Below, one piece after another: positions 44,749-55,500 of a stretch of DNA of 64,000 bases. The DNA is from Strigamia acuminata (taxonomy: Eukaryota > Arthropoda > Chilopoda > Geophilomorpha > Linotaeniidae). The notes beneath the pieces are model-generated. The model was not told where the DNA came from and ran no database searches. It was given only the letters and a program-made list of their open reading frames with translations. The stretch covers positions 6,634,001 through 6,698,000 of the forward strand of contig OX442319.1 of NCBI GenBank assembly GCA_949358305.1, given 5' to 3'. The first letter of the stretch is position 1. Each line of letters starts with the position of its first letter. The position numbers were made by a program, and so were the translations under genes.

Positions 44749-45314
44749 CTAACAATGCTGCCATTTATTTATGCCTTCTGGATCAAAGTTAAATGGATCA
44801 TTGCCTGTGTTTAACTCCGTAGGAGTTGTCAAAGTTTGTACAATGTGCGTCAGTGGATGAATTACATTGTTATCTGCAGTGTCTAAGGTGTTGTTGATGG
44901 TGATGGCGGTTTTCACTAGATAATGGGACCTTGGTGAATGCTTCTGGTCTCGTTTATCCGGTTCCTTGGTCACTGCTGTTTTTTCTGGACGCTCCCAGAC
45001 TTTCTAATGGTAATAAATAAAAAATAAACATAAATTAAATTGAATTATATTAAATAACATAGAAAGTAAATAAAATATAAATTTGATACAATGGTGGGTG
45101 TCAGCTAGTCGTCCTTGGTGTCAGTGGACGTTTATTATAGAAGAGAAAGAGGTATGGTGTTTGTAAGTGTTTGTATGGTTTCCTTCTGGATTGGATATAA
45201 GTTTACCAGTACTCTTAGAAGCACTGGTTCTGATTTCTGCGCCTGTTTCACTGTCATAAACGTGCGATGCTCATCATCCTTTAGATACCAACAACTCGTG
45301 GCATAAAGCGACTT
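44749..45314 (-). CDS. Last two exons of an unidentified gene
   Basis: The terminal exon 45003-44749 follows an acceptor TTACCATTAG. It encodes KVWERPEKTAV and later SPRSHYLVKTAITINNTLD, ending DPFNFDPEGINKWQHC before TAG. The preceding exon (about 45314-45207, acceptor GTTCAG, donor CTG|GTAAAC) encodes SCWYLKDDEHRTFMTVKQAQ and KSEPVLLRVL. They join in phase 0 across a 203-nt intron. The amino-acid composition looks coding, and phase and splice sites agree. I do not recognise the family. Any further exons would have to lie beyond or within SART1, so the gene may be short or remnant. Confidence 0.5.
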
Positions 45315-45319
45315 CTGAA

Positions 45320-45480
45320 CGGGTGCTAGTTAAACACATGACAGTGAAACACGTCCACTTAAACAGACGTCACTTTACCAGCGCGACACTTAAACGGGTG
45401 GACAGTTAAACGGGGCGACACTTAAACGGCATCTACTTGAACGAGCGGACCATTCAACGCACCGACACTTAACCACACGT
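45320..45480. repeat. Degenerate 14- to 18-bp array CGACACTTAAACGG
   Basis: About ten units containing ACTTAAACGG, AGTTAAACGG or ATTCAACGC. It lies between the SART1 stop and the exon at 45207-45314. Confidence 0.75.
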
Positions 45481-45706
45481 TCGGTTTTCCCGTCACGAAC
45501 CCACACCAACAACAATCCCGCAGTTAAACCAATAAGTCAATATAATTTTTTTTTGAACAAAAATTTTTAATTTTTACACTAATTAATTACAAAAATTAAT
45601 TATTCCAAGTTGGAAAATGGACCATACAATCCACCTTAATTTTATTTGTCAAACATACAGATAAAACACAGAAGTTTGTCATTTAAAAAAATAAAAATCC
45701 AGAAAA

Positions 45707-47137
45707 TTACTTCGAAATGTCCGTCAAATGTCCCGGCTTCTTCCCGCTTCCACTATTAATAACAATATACGGCATCTGCGTCTTCTTCTGCTTCGCCTTC
45801 ATCAACTTGACAGTATTCAGCGGCGTGTCATCCGAGCTCATCTTCATGGCCGCATCTTCCTGTTCCTGTTTTTTCAACCTCTTCTCCGTCTTCTTCTTCC
45901 CGCTTTCAATCCCGTGGAACTTGTGCGACATGTGACGAAACGCCTCTTTCGCACTCATCACCCTCCCGGCATCGTCCGTGTACTCCAACTTCACTTCCGG
46001 TTTATAGTTCACCTTCTCTTCGAACGCTTCTACTGGACCATGACGCTCGCCGCGATGCCGTGTCCCGCGATTATCGTCATTCTTCTCGTATTTATCGTCG
46101 AGCTTATAATTACACGGACCTGCTTCGACGATCGTCGAAGATCTTCTGGGTTTCTTCTCTTCTACTTTATCCAAATCTCCCTTCATCGCCAACCACTTCA
46201 ATGTGCTCGCCACTCCAACCGACGTATCCGGTTCTTCGTCCAAAATGAACCAATTGTCGTACTCGGATACGTCCACTTCCGGTTTTAAGGGTTCTTCGTT
46301 GACGTTAACTTCGTTCCAACCGCCCTGAAGACTCGTTTCGTCTTCAATCGTCGTTTTATTGTCATTTTCCGGCACCAGAAGTGTCGAGGGATCGTCGAAG
46401 TACGTAGTGGGAATTTCTCCGAGACTGCGGCAAAATTCCGTGCCCGAACTGAACACGAGGCAGTTGTCGGTCTCGTCTGGTGTTTGCGCTAGGATTGAAT
46501 TTACGCGCGAGACGAAGCTTTTGGAGCTTTTCGTGCTCCGGTTTTGTGTGATTCGCCGAAGTTTTGTCAACTGGCTTTCCGAGTCGTCGAATTTCAACGG
46601 AGGTTGACCGGAATATGCGTCCGGACACGATTCGTCCGTCTCCGCCGAAACTCCTTCTTCTGGTTCGTCCGAAACCGAAATCCGTCTCGGTTTCCGCACT
46701 CCAGTTCTCGTTTTGTTTGGTTTTTCAAATCTCACCGGTCCAATGTCGACGGAAACGGGTTTCGTTTCCGTTTCGTCTTGCAGAAACTCGTTCTCGGTTT
46801 CCATTGCGTCGTAAATGGCGTTTTGGACGTGTTTGGACGATTTGATCTCCTTGGTGTCGATTTTTAATTCCATTTCCGGTTTAATTGCATTGTTGATTTC
46901 GCCGAATTCGATTTTTTTTAATGCCACGTTAACAATTCCTTCATTTTTCGCATTTTTCTCGTCTTTACGCGCTTTCCTTCGTTCCCTATCGTGATGACTT
47001 TGGCGATCTTTTCCATCTTCACGCCGATCCCGATCTCGATCTCGATTCCGATCCTGACCACGCAGAGGCGATCTCGATCTGCTGCGGCGGGAACTCGCTT
47101 GTCGTTTATCGTTGCAATGTCTCTTAGACGAACCCAT
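45707..47137 (-). CDS. SART1: SART1/Snu66 tri-snRNP protein, short and intronless
   Basis: 476 residues from ATG 47137; the human protein is 800. The start MGSSKRH agrees with human MGSSKKH and is followed by an RS/RD-rich stretch (SSRRSRSRSPLRG). The C-terminal half is diagnostic: TEFCRSLGEIPT, then VKLEYTDDAGRVMSAKEAFR, then HKFHGIESGKKKTEKRLKK and SSDDTPLNTVKLMKAKQKK, and the end MPYIVINSGSGKKPG. Family knowledge: Snu66/SART1 is a U4/U6.U5 tri-snRNP component needed for spliceosome activation. Missing here is most of the central region of the human protein, including the conserved helical stretch with the LGLKPLEV motif. Either the protein is a reduced orthologue or a paralogue. No introns. 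Confidence 0.9.
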   Translation of the reverse strand: MGSSKRHCNDKRQASSRRSRSRSPLRGQDRNRDRDRDRREDGKDRQSHHDRERRKARKDEKNAKNEGIVNVALKKIEFGEINNAIKPEMELKIDTKEIKSSKHVQNAIYDAMETENEFLQDETETKPVSVDIGPVRFEKPNKTRTGVRKPRRISVSDEPEEGVSAETDESCPDAYSGQPPLKFDDSESQLTKLRRITQNRSTKSSKSFVSRVNSILAQTPDETDNCLVFSSGTEFCRSLGEIPTTYFDDPSTLLVPENDNKTTIEDETSLQGGWNEVNVNEEPLKPEVDVSEYDNWFILDEEPDTSVGVASTLKWLAMKGDLDKVEEKKPRRSSTIVEAGPCNYKLDDKYEKNDDNRGTRHRGERHGPVEAFEEKVNYKPEVKLEYTDDAGRVMSAKEAFRHMSHKFHGIESGKKKTEKRLKKQEQEDAAMKMSSDDTPLNTVKLMKAKQKKTQMPYIVINSGSGKKPGHLTDISK

Positions 47138-47357
47138 ATCGACCCAAAATCTCGTCTTTCGAATGACAATCAACGCCAATCAACGACTTAAATACATAAA
47201 CATAACCAGACGTCACCCGGACGTGCAATAATAATCCCGCAGCTAAACCAAGAGCCAATCAAATTCTTTGTGGTTTTAATACGAAATAAAATTATATTCA
47301 TTCATTCAATTTATAAAATGAAATTTACACCATTTTATATAATTCTAAAAGTCCATT

Positions 47358-47738
47358 TTATTTGGGCCATGGGGCCGGTTCGTCGTAGTTTACGTCCAAC
47401 CAGACGGGCCAATCGTGGTAGGGATTATCGTGCATCTTTTCCCGCATCTCGCTCGTCTTGGTCGGCCTTGGTTTAAGTTTTGCATTGGTCGTCGACACGG
47501 GTTGGGACGATTTGTCAGGTTTCTTCGGCTTTGCGCTTTTCGACGACGTGGTCGAACTGTGCGAGCTGTGGGTGGTTAAGGCGGAACAACCGGAACAACC
47601 GGACACACTCGGAGCGACGAGTTTTCTCCGCTCGGAAAAGATTACTGGGAAAGGCTGCGCCCATGCTCTGTATCGTTTCTTGCTGGCGGTTGCGTTGAGG
47701 GACGTTTCGTAGTCGTTTTCACTCGAATTTATGCTCAT
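47358..47738 (-). CDS. Small basic protein, 126 residues, function unknown
   Basis: An uninterrupted frame from ATG 47738. The N-terminus is followed by SKKRYRAWAQPFPVIFSERR, then a serine/lysine-rich linker, then the aromatic end MREKMHDNPYHDWPVWLDVN and PAPWPK. No signal peptide or membrane span. The distinct N- and C-terminal blocks separated by a disordered linker look like a real protein, but I do not know the family. It lies 220 bp upstream of SART1 on the same strand. Confidence 0.6.
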   Translation of the reverse strand: MSINSSENDYETSLNATASKKRYRAWAQPFPVIFSERRKLVAPSVSGCSGCSALTTHSSHSSTTSSKSAKPKKPDKSSQPVSTTNAKLKPRPTKTSEMREKMHDNPYHDWPVWLDVNYDEPAPWPK

Positions 47739-48438
47739 GTTGCTGTGGTTTTGATGTTTTTACTTAAATAGAATTTTTGTTTTGGAATTGTCGGTTATTT
47801 TCTTCAAAAAAATAACAACAGCAGACTCGTTAGGTTTGCTTGTTGTGGAGACATGTTGCCAGGCAACCAGAATTTGTAATTTATTTCACAAAATATATTG
47901 GGGGAGTTATAAATTATTTATAATGCAATAAATATCAAAATTTGAATTTTTTTTATTATTATTATTTTATTATTATTATTTTGGAATTTATTTTTTGTTT
48001 TTTTTTTAAATTTTTTTTGTTGTTATTTTTCAATTTTTTTAAAATTATTTTTCAATTTAATTTATTAATTTATTAGACGAACCTAGATAAAAGAAATAAA
48101 AAAGCTTTTATAGCCAAACCAAGGAAGTACTATCGGTGAACTTGTGAAATTACAGAACGAGGATGTTAGGCAATCGTATGACGTAAAACCCAACAGCCTC
48201 CAATTGGCCGAACAGATAAACACAGTTCACATCCATTTTCCAGTCCATTTCCGAATCCGCCAATCATCATTAATCCGCATTTGGATCGGCTTAACACCCA
48301 ACCAATCACTCCTCATTACACAACTCGCATGGAAATTGCAAAACTGAACTAGGTTTACCACGCTCAAAACTACGTATGTGTTCAAGGTCATACGAAAACG
48401 AGGCTCCATTGCCAAGAAGATCAACTCCAAGGCTCGTC
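47739..48438. other. Region between divergent genes
   Basis: 47930-48080 is a long A/T low-complexity stretch. No exon seen other than the one proposed at 48439. Confidence 0.4.
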
Positions 48439-49642
48439 ATGGCTAATGCCGAGGTAATTTAAAGCAATCACCTTGTCTCGACTCCGCTTCACCATTTATT
48501 AATGGCACAAGCGAGTTAAACGCTAGCGTAGACTCGAAACTATAATTCGAGTGGCGGTAGAAGCGATCGCGCAAAATGTTTAATTGACGTTGGTCCATCT
48601 GAAAGCAGCGCTGTTTTGGGTGCTCGCTCGACTAAAACATTATTGATTCGAAACAATTGCGACAACATATCAAAACCCCCGTGTTATGTAAAAGGTGACA
48701 TAACCCGACGATAAACTCTAATAATGCGCTTAATACCAAACTTATGTGTGTCACGATCTCACGAAACGAGGGTAATTGGAACGTAACACAAATTAAGGAT
48801 GTGATCACTTAAAATATATATATTTATTTATTTACCAGCAAGTTTACTCCAATCGGCCGCCACGAGGGGGATCAAATGCTAAATTTATATATTTTTCTTA
48901 TATTTTTTCTTATATTTTATATATTTTTTTTATTTATTTATTTCAGGTATCCCTTGATATATAGGATCTCCCTTAACGTGTTTTCGCTATAACGTGATTT
49001 CACAAAATTGTCGTAGTCGACGTTTGCGGTTGAATTATGTAATCACAGTTTCAATGTGGTAATTGAAGGCAAAAATAAATAAATATATTATAATGTGCTC
49101 TGTGGGTCTCGGAAAGTTGTTCGGACTAACGGGCTGTCCGGATAGAAAAGGGAATTTAACATTGCTGGGTATAGGTTGGGTCAGCGCACTGTGTACACCC
49201 AATTCTGTTTTTACGTGGTAGATATGTTATAAAAACGACAGCTGCATTCAAAAAATCGTGTTATAAGTGTAATAGGGGTTTGTGTTTTTGTTTTGTGATG
49301 TTAAAAGATTGAAAAACAAACGTACAAACACCAAAAATTCTTAAAACACAACTTTTTTAAAGCAGTTACGACGTGTTGTGTACCTTTTTAAAAATCTTTA
49401 TAAATCAAAAGAAATCGTGTAAAAACGGAATTTAATTTATTTTTCTAGACCGTGTTAAATCAAAATCGTGTAAAAACTGTTACTTTCTTAATTTTAATAA
49501 TAATTATTTATTTTTGCCGCTGTAAATATGGATTCGTTTTTGTTCGACTATCTCTCGGAACCTTAATCGCCTAATTCGAGGGATACCTGTATTAGTATTT
49601 TAGTAATTTTAAATTTCAGGATGATAGAAGTTATTTATGTAT

Positions 49643-49673
<31 letters not shown>

Positions 49674-52600
49674 TTTGTTATTATAATTTATTACAGGGTG
49701 ATGGGAGCGAGAGCAAGGAAACAGAATGCGATTCAGAATCGGAGGGAAATGGAGTTGTGCGCCGGCCAATGAATGCTTTTCTTATATTTTGTAAACGACA
49801 TCGGAGTCTCGTACGAGAAAAGTACCCTCACATGGAAAACAGGAGCATTACGAAAATACTTGGCGAATGGTGGGCGAATTTAGAAGCGAACGAAAAAGTT
49901 ACGTATACGGATCTAGCTAAACAGGTATACACATATACGGAGCTGGATTTACAGACACTCGCAGTTCTGGCGGTAGAAGGACCCCGAAAAAGGCTGCACG
50001 ATTTTTATTAATTATTTTTTTTTACGGTTTTTTAATGTATTTTGGGTTTTTTATCTTATCGTAGTACAAAGAAGCATTCATGAAGGCCAATCCCGATTTC
50101 CGATGGTACAAACTGCCAGCACCCACTTCGCGAACTCTAGTTACGCGCCCTTCGAATCAAAGGTCATCAAAAGTCGATTCAACTGCCACTGCGAATTTTT
50201 CCGGAGCCAATAAATGCGGAATCACTCCCGGAAAACTAGCAGGCGAGAATAAGACCCCGAGTTGTTTGATATTTCAAATTTTTGAGGTTTATTTCTTATT
50301 TTTTTTTTATTAGATGAAACGCAATTGGGAGGTTTAAGTTCCCTCATAACTCAACCGTGTTCTTCTTCATCCTCATCATCGTCATCTTCGTGTTCATCCA
50401 CTTCGTCGTCAATTTTAAGCAAACCACCGAAGAAGCGATATCTACACAACGGCGCATTTCTAAGCACTGAAGCATCACGAGCATCCAAACCGGACCCCCA
50501 AACGTCGAATGCGTGTTCCGCTCTCATGGAATTAGCATCTGTGAGCGAAATTACACAAATTACACAAATACACCCAATTTTGTTTTTACACGGTCTGGAT
50601 TTAACGCGATCCAGAAAAATCAATTCGATTCCGTTTTAATTTAACACCGTAGGGTTGCTGTTTTCCCACTTTTTTTTAATTCCCGGCTCCCTGTACTAAA
50701 ATGGCTGGAACTCCCGGGAAATCCATACTCTCGGTACCATTATTATTTTCGATGATTTTCATTGATTTTTCATCATTTTAGGCGTTTTATAATTGCTTTT
50801 TCATCATTTTAGGCGTTTTATAATTGCTTTTTCATCATTTTAGGCGTTTTATAATTGCCTTTTGATCATTATATGGGTTTTTTGATTGATTTTTCTTCAT
50901 TTCGGGCATTTTTGTTGGATTTTTAATCGGTTTAGACGTTTTCTTTATGGATTTTGTTTTAGATGTCTAAACAATGAAATATCCATTAATAAAACGTATA
51001 AAACGACTAAATATCCACCCAGGGATGTCTGAAATGAAGAAAAATCGATAAAAATATGTCTGAAATGATGAATAATAGTTAAAAATATGTCTGAAATGAT
51101 GAAAAATAGTTTAAAATATGTCTGAAATGATGAAAAATAGTTAAAAATATGTCTGAAATGATGAAATATAGTTAAAAATATGTCTGAAATGGATGAAATA
51201 TAGTTACAAATATGTCTAAAATGATGAAATGTAGTTAAAAATATGTCTGAAACTGAAATGATGAAAAATAGACAAGAAAATGTCTAAAATGATGAAATAT
51301 GTCACGTCTATACCGACCATGTTCGTCATTGCGACCTTATGATTCGTAAAATCGCAATGACGAAGTGGTATTTGTGTTATTCTGGCTGGAACCGCAGGTA
51401 CCGGTTATTTTTTCAGATTTCTCGGTTTCCATATTTTCCATCCGGTTGGTCACCGGCGTACCGATTTCCCGGGACCGAAATTCTATTAACACGGTTAAAA
51501 AAATTGCTGGAACTTATCCACAGTGTAAAAACAGAATTGAGTGTAATTACGTCGTGTTTTTGGTGTTTGTGTTCACTTCCTCAAATGTTTGTGTTTTAAC
51601 GGCGGTGAATTAACATTACAGATCTGTTCTTCGAAAAGCAGCATCGAAAGTAGTCAATCAAAAATCAAGTTGGAGGCCGACGAGGGGCGCGACGTTTCGC
51701 CGACTGACGAAACTAAAGAGACAACGGTCAGCAACCAGCAACTGATCAATTGTATAATTGAAAACTCGATCGGATCGAGCCAAGACACTGTTCGATTGAA
51801 CGGAGCGGGCACCAAGTTGTTCGCCAACGAGCTGCAGAGCATTAAAAAGGAGAGGAAATACAGCGACGATGAATCGCTGCTGGTAAATGCAAGCGATGGA
51901 GGAGTTTGTCGCAAGTCTCAGCGGAAGGGAAAGGGAAATCGTTACCAGGCGTTGTTGTCTGAAGGTGTTCTTCAACCGCCGAAAGACAGGCGTCATGCCA
52001 GTAATTATGCAAAGAGGGGCAGCGAGGATAAGGGCAACTTTGAAGTGAATTCGGAGGAAATGAAGTAAATGTTTTGAAAAGATTTGTGGTGTTTTGATTG
52101 GTAATGATGGTTAAATTTTATGAATTTAAAATTAGATCGTTGAATCTCGATGCCCAAATTGCCGCTTTGCCACGCTGTAGTTTCGATGCGCTGATTAAAA
52201 AGAAGAGAAAACCTGAAAGTTTCGGTGATAATGATCGGTTAGTATCGAGTATTAATGATCGAATAATTAAAATAATGGAATATTTACATATAAAAATGCG
52301 ATATTTTAACTCAAATAATGCAATTTTTATGTCAAAATGCGAGTTTTGCGAAAGAAAATGCAATTTTTACATCAAAAACAAATTTTTACATCAAAAACTG
52401 TAATTTTTACAGCAAAAACTGTAATTTTTACAGCAAAAACTGTAATTTTTACAGCAAAAACTGTAATTTTTACAGCAAAAAACTATAATTTTTACAGCAA
52501 AAACTGTAATTTTTACAGCAAAAATTAATTTTTACAGCAAAAACTGTAATTTTTACAACAAAAACTAGTTTTTACTGCAAAAACTAGTTTTTACTGCAAA

Positions 52601-55500
52601 AACTAATTTTTACATCAAAAACTGTAATTTTTACATCAAAAACTGTTATTTTTACATCAAAATCTGTAATTTTTACATCAAATACTAATTTTTAAAAAAC
52701 TGCAACTTTTGAGTCAAAAATCCACTTTTGACCCTAAAAACTTTAATTTTGGCCTAATAACCAAATATCCGGTGCAACCCTGCTTGAATCCATGAGAATT
52801 TATGTTATGACAATGAAAAGTTTGACTTTTTTTGATGGGCATAATTTGTTGCAGCGATTTCGGCAAAGACGGTGACGGCAAAGGTTCAGAAGGCTCGAGC
52901 GACGGCGATACGAATTCGAGATACATGGACGAAAACGACAGCAAAGCTCGTTTCCAATCTGGCGGATTCGACTTGGAGAAACAAATTGCTGCACTACCAA
53001 GTCTAAATATTGATCTGTTGAATCAACGTAAGAAACAACAAAGGCATAAAACTGTTCCTGCAGGAATTTCTGGGATTCAGAACAAAATGAAAGGTTATTC
53101 AAGATCTATTAGTAGATTTGTCGTCTTATACTGTGTTTATTCTAATAATTTTTTTTATTAAACTCACTTCTTTACTTGTTCAGGTAATCATAGCCCTGAA
53201 GATGAATCAAATCGGTTTGATACTCGTCCTACTTTGGTTGGAAGCCAAAAACGAAAAGCTAGGAAAAGATCAATCACTCACTTAGACCCAAGCTCCGAAC
53301 ATAAACCTTGTAAGAAAATGTCAATAACTGCTCTGGTTTGATGGTTGCAAATGTTTTCTATTTTTTATTACCTGTTCACAACCTTACAGCTCGCGTCCGG
53401 TATCTTGATGCTAAATTCGAACCGCGCATCCCATTCTGCGCAGACTAGGATTTCGGTACCGGGAAACCAGGGTATTGATTTCCTGGGAATCCCGGTGAGA
53501 AATCACGGTACTGTAAACCGGAAAATTGGAGAAAAACCGGTTCCGTCAAAAATTCGTTGCTGAAACATCATTTTCGTCGGTCAAACGTTATATTTTGTAA
53601 CTTTTCACTGATGAAAATGGCTATTTTTAACGAAAAATAGCTATAAATGGCTAAAAAAATGGCTATTTTTAACGAAAAATGCCTATTTTTGACAAAAAAC
53701 GGCCACTTCTGATGGAAAACGGCCATTTTTATCATGAAAAATGGAACAAAATTGCTAAAAATGGCTATTTTTGACAAAAAAACTGCCATATTTTGTCATT
53801 TTTCGTCGCCTCTCGCCTGACCTTTTTTGGTCCCGGGAGTACCGGCCATTTTGGTACCGGGAACTGGGAATTTTAAAAAGGCGGAAAAACAGAAACCCTA
53901 GCGCAGACGATTTTCTAATTCCAGTTGTTATTTAGCAGTATTAAGCCTAATATTAGGCCTAATACTGCTAAAATAAAGTAAATAAACAACAGTAAACTCA
54001 TTAAAAGCAATTTACAGCATAGTACCAAAATATTTTTATCTATTTACCTTATTTTTAGCATTATTAGTTTTAATATTAGCATTAATACTGCTAAATATCA
54101 ATGCTCCCTGTAGGGTTAATCTTGGGCTTTCGAATTTATCACTGAAAACATTTTCTTCTTAACAAAGCTGAGTGTGAATAATTAAAAGCTGATTTATCCA
54201 GTAAGATCGGGACCTGAGGGTTACAGTTACCCCTGAATAATAGAACTTTATACGGTATTGTCCCGCTTTGGAGGGCATGCCCTAAAATCGTGAGTCTGAC
54301 CAGTGTGCTGGATAAAACGAGCCCCAATTTTCCAGCAGGTATTCTACTTTTATGGCATGCCATAAAAAGTACCAGCCCATCGCATTTCCCCATCAGGTCA
54401 AACTAGAACATGCCCTCCAAAGTGGGGTAATGCGGTACCTACAACAACTGCTCAGCAAAGTAGTTCCCAAACTGCGCCACGTCCCTACAGTGACGCTGGA
54501 CTAACTTGCAGGGGCGCCGTGTATAATGACCACCTACAGGGGTTTGGTAAACGTCACAAAAATGTTACTTTTTGTTGGAAAAATTGTAATTTTAAACGTT
54601 TTGATGACGTTTTTATCTTTAAAAGGTTCATTTCCAATCGAAAACAGTGGTTTTCGTCATAAAAAGGCATAAAAATGACAACTTTTTCAAAAAAAAGTTG
54701 TTTTTTCCATCTGCAATGCACAAAATGGAACAAAAACGTGTCAATTTTTAAAAAAAAATTTGAAAAGTGAACTTGAACTATTTGTTTAAGTTCGTGAATT
54801 TGAACTATGTTCACTTTGAAAAAAATTGGAGTGAACGTGAAGGCGTACACGTTCACATGATGACGAACGTGAATAGGGTTTCGGTACCGGGAAACCGGGG
54901 TACCGATTTCCCGGGAAACCCGGTGAAAATCACGATACCGGGAACCGGGAATTTTCTAAATAACCGGTTCCGTCAAAAAACGTCGTTAAAACGTCATTTT
55001 CGTCATTGAAACCGTTGCAACTTGTAGTGTTTCAATGATGAAAATGGCTATTTTTACCATAAAAAATGGCTAAAATGGGCCTTTTTTGACGAAAAACGGC
55101 TAAAATTGGCCATTTTTTTATGAAAAATGGCCATTTTTAACCATTTTTTGTCGCCTGATTTTAATTCCCGGGAGTACCGATTTCCCGGGAATACCGGCCA
55201 TTTTGGTACCGGGAACCGGGAATTGGAAAAGGGCGAGAAAACCGAAACCCTAAACGTGAACTTGAACGCGTTCACATTTAAGTGAACGAGATCCAACGCT
55301 GGGTTACAGCGCTTTAAGTCGGTCCTACCAACACTGAATAAAATGGGTTTTACTGTATTTCATTTCAAAACTATCTGTGTTATGTGTTTCGCTGTTAGTT
55401 TAAAAATAATTTTTGTTGTTATTTTAAAATTTCAGATATTTCTGTAGTAGAACCGATTTTACTCAACACCTTATCCACTCTTGCAAGGCCAAATGAATAA
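48439..55500 (+). CDS. BBX: HMG-box transcription factor of the BBX (bobby sox) type
   Basis: Proposed exons: 48439-48453, 49697-49924, 50065-50242, 50314-50540, 51622-52064, 52136-52237, 52855-53093, 53184-53309 and 55436-55500 (540 residues). Phases agree throughout. The HMG box spans about residues 26-95 ([26 protein letters not shown], then [19 protein letters not shown]) and is split by an intron. BBX relatives share [18 protein letters not shown] and the AFMKANP extension. Later parts include a serine run, [20 protein letters not shown], and two copies of an (L/E)xQIAALPxxxxDxL motif in consecutive exons. Least certain are the five-residue first exon (MANAE) and the exon 3 donor, which is either CAG|GCGAGA (a GC donor) or a weak GT 17 nt downstream. 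Family knowledge: nuclear DNA-binding regulator. Confidence 0.8.
49637..49680 (+). repeat. ATTT microsatellite beside the HMG-box exon
   Basis: Pure TTTA/ATTT repeats end 16 bp before the acceptor of the HMG-box exon. Apparent coding upstream of 49697 in the same frame is this repeat and not protein. Confidence 0.9.
50765..50875 (+). repeat. 31-bp minisatellite, left array of element W copy 1
   Basis: About 3.5 units of TTTTTCATCATTTTAGGCG followed by TTTTATAATTGC. The inverse contains ATGATGAAAAA, which is also the core of the array at 51000-51300. Confidence 0.85.
51000..51300 (+). repeat. 30-bp minisatellite, right array of element W copy 1
   Basis: About nine units of TATGTCTGAAATGATGAAAA followed by ATAGTTAAAA. 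It shares an inverted core with the array at 50765, so the intron could fold back. Confidence 0.9.
52375..52700 (+). repeat. 21-bp minisatellite in BBX intron 6
   Basis: About 15 units of ACTGTAATTTTTACAGCAAA with ACATC and CTAGT variants. Confidence 0.9.
53446..53900 (+). mobile_element. MITE family W, copy 2, 455 bp, 8-bp target duplication
   Basis: The ends are TAGGATTTCGGTACCGGG and, inverted, AGAAACCCTA. The 8-mer GCGCAGAC lies directly on both sides (53438-53445 and 53901-53908). The interior repeats ATGGCTATTTTTAACGAAAA. It lies in BBX intron 8. Confidence 0.92.
54874..55252 (+). mobile_element. MITE family W, copy 3, 379 bp, 8-bp target duplication
   Basis: The ends are TAGGGTTTCGGT and, inverted, ACCGAAACCCTA. 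AACGTGAA flanks both sides (54866-54873 and 55253-55260). TAGGG-type ends plus 8-bp duplications fit the hAT superfamily (as in Ac). Same BBX intron as copy 2. Confidence 0.93.

Larger units (their letters stand above)
50650..51485 (-). mobile_element. MITE family W, copy 1 (inverted, interior expanded into arrays)
   Basis: The left edge TAGGGTTGCTGTTTTCCC and AATTCCCGGCTCCCTGTAC matches the reverse complement of the right ends of copies 2 and 3. The right edge CGTACCGATTTCCCGGGACC then GAAATTCTA matches the inverted left ends. Flanks TAACACCG and TAACACGG agree in 7 of 8 bases. The interior is replaced by two minisatellites (50765-50875 and 51000-51300). It occupies BBX intron 4. Confidence 0.75.

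Noticed and set aside
46359-47191. Plus-strand frames of 60-107 residues
   Set aside because: These are antisense shadows of SART1.
49637-49696. An N-terminal extension of the HMG-box exon starting in the ATTT repeat
   Set aside because: A clear acceptor (TTATTACAG) precedes 49697, and the upstream frame is microsatellite. MANAE from 48439 joins in phase instead.
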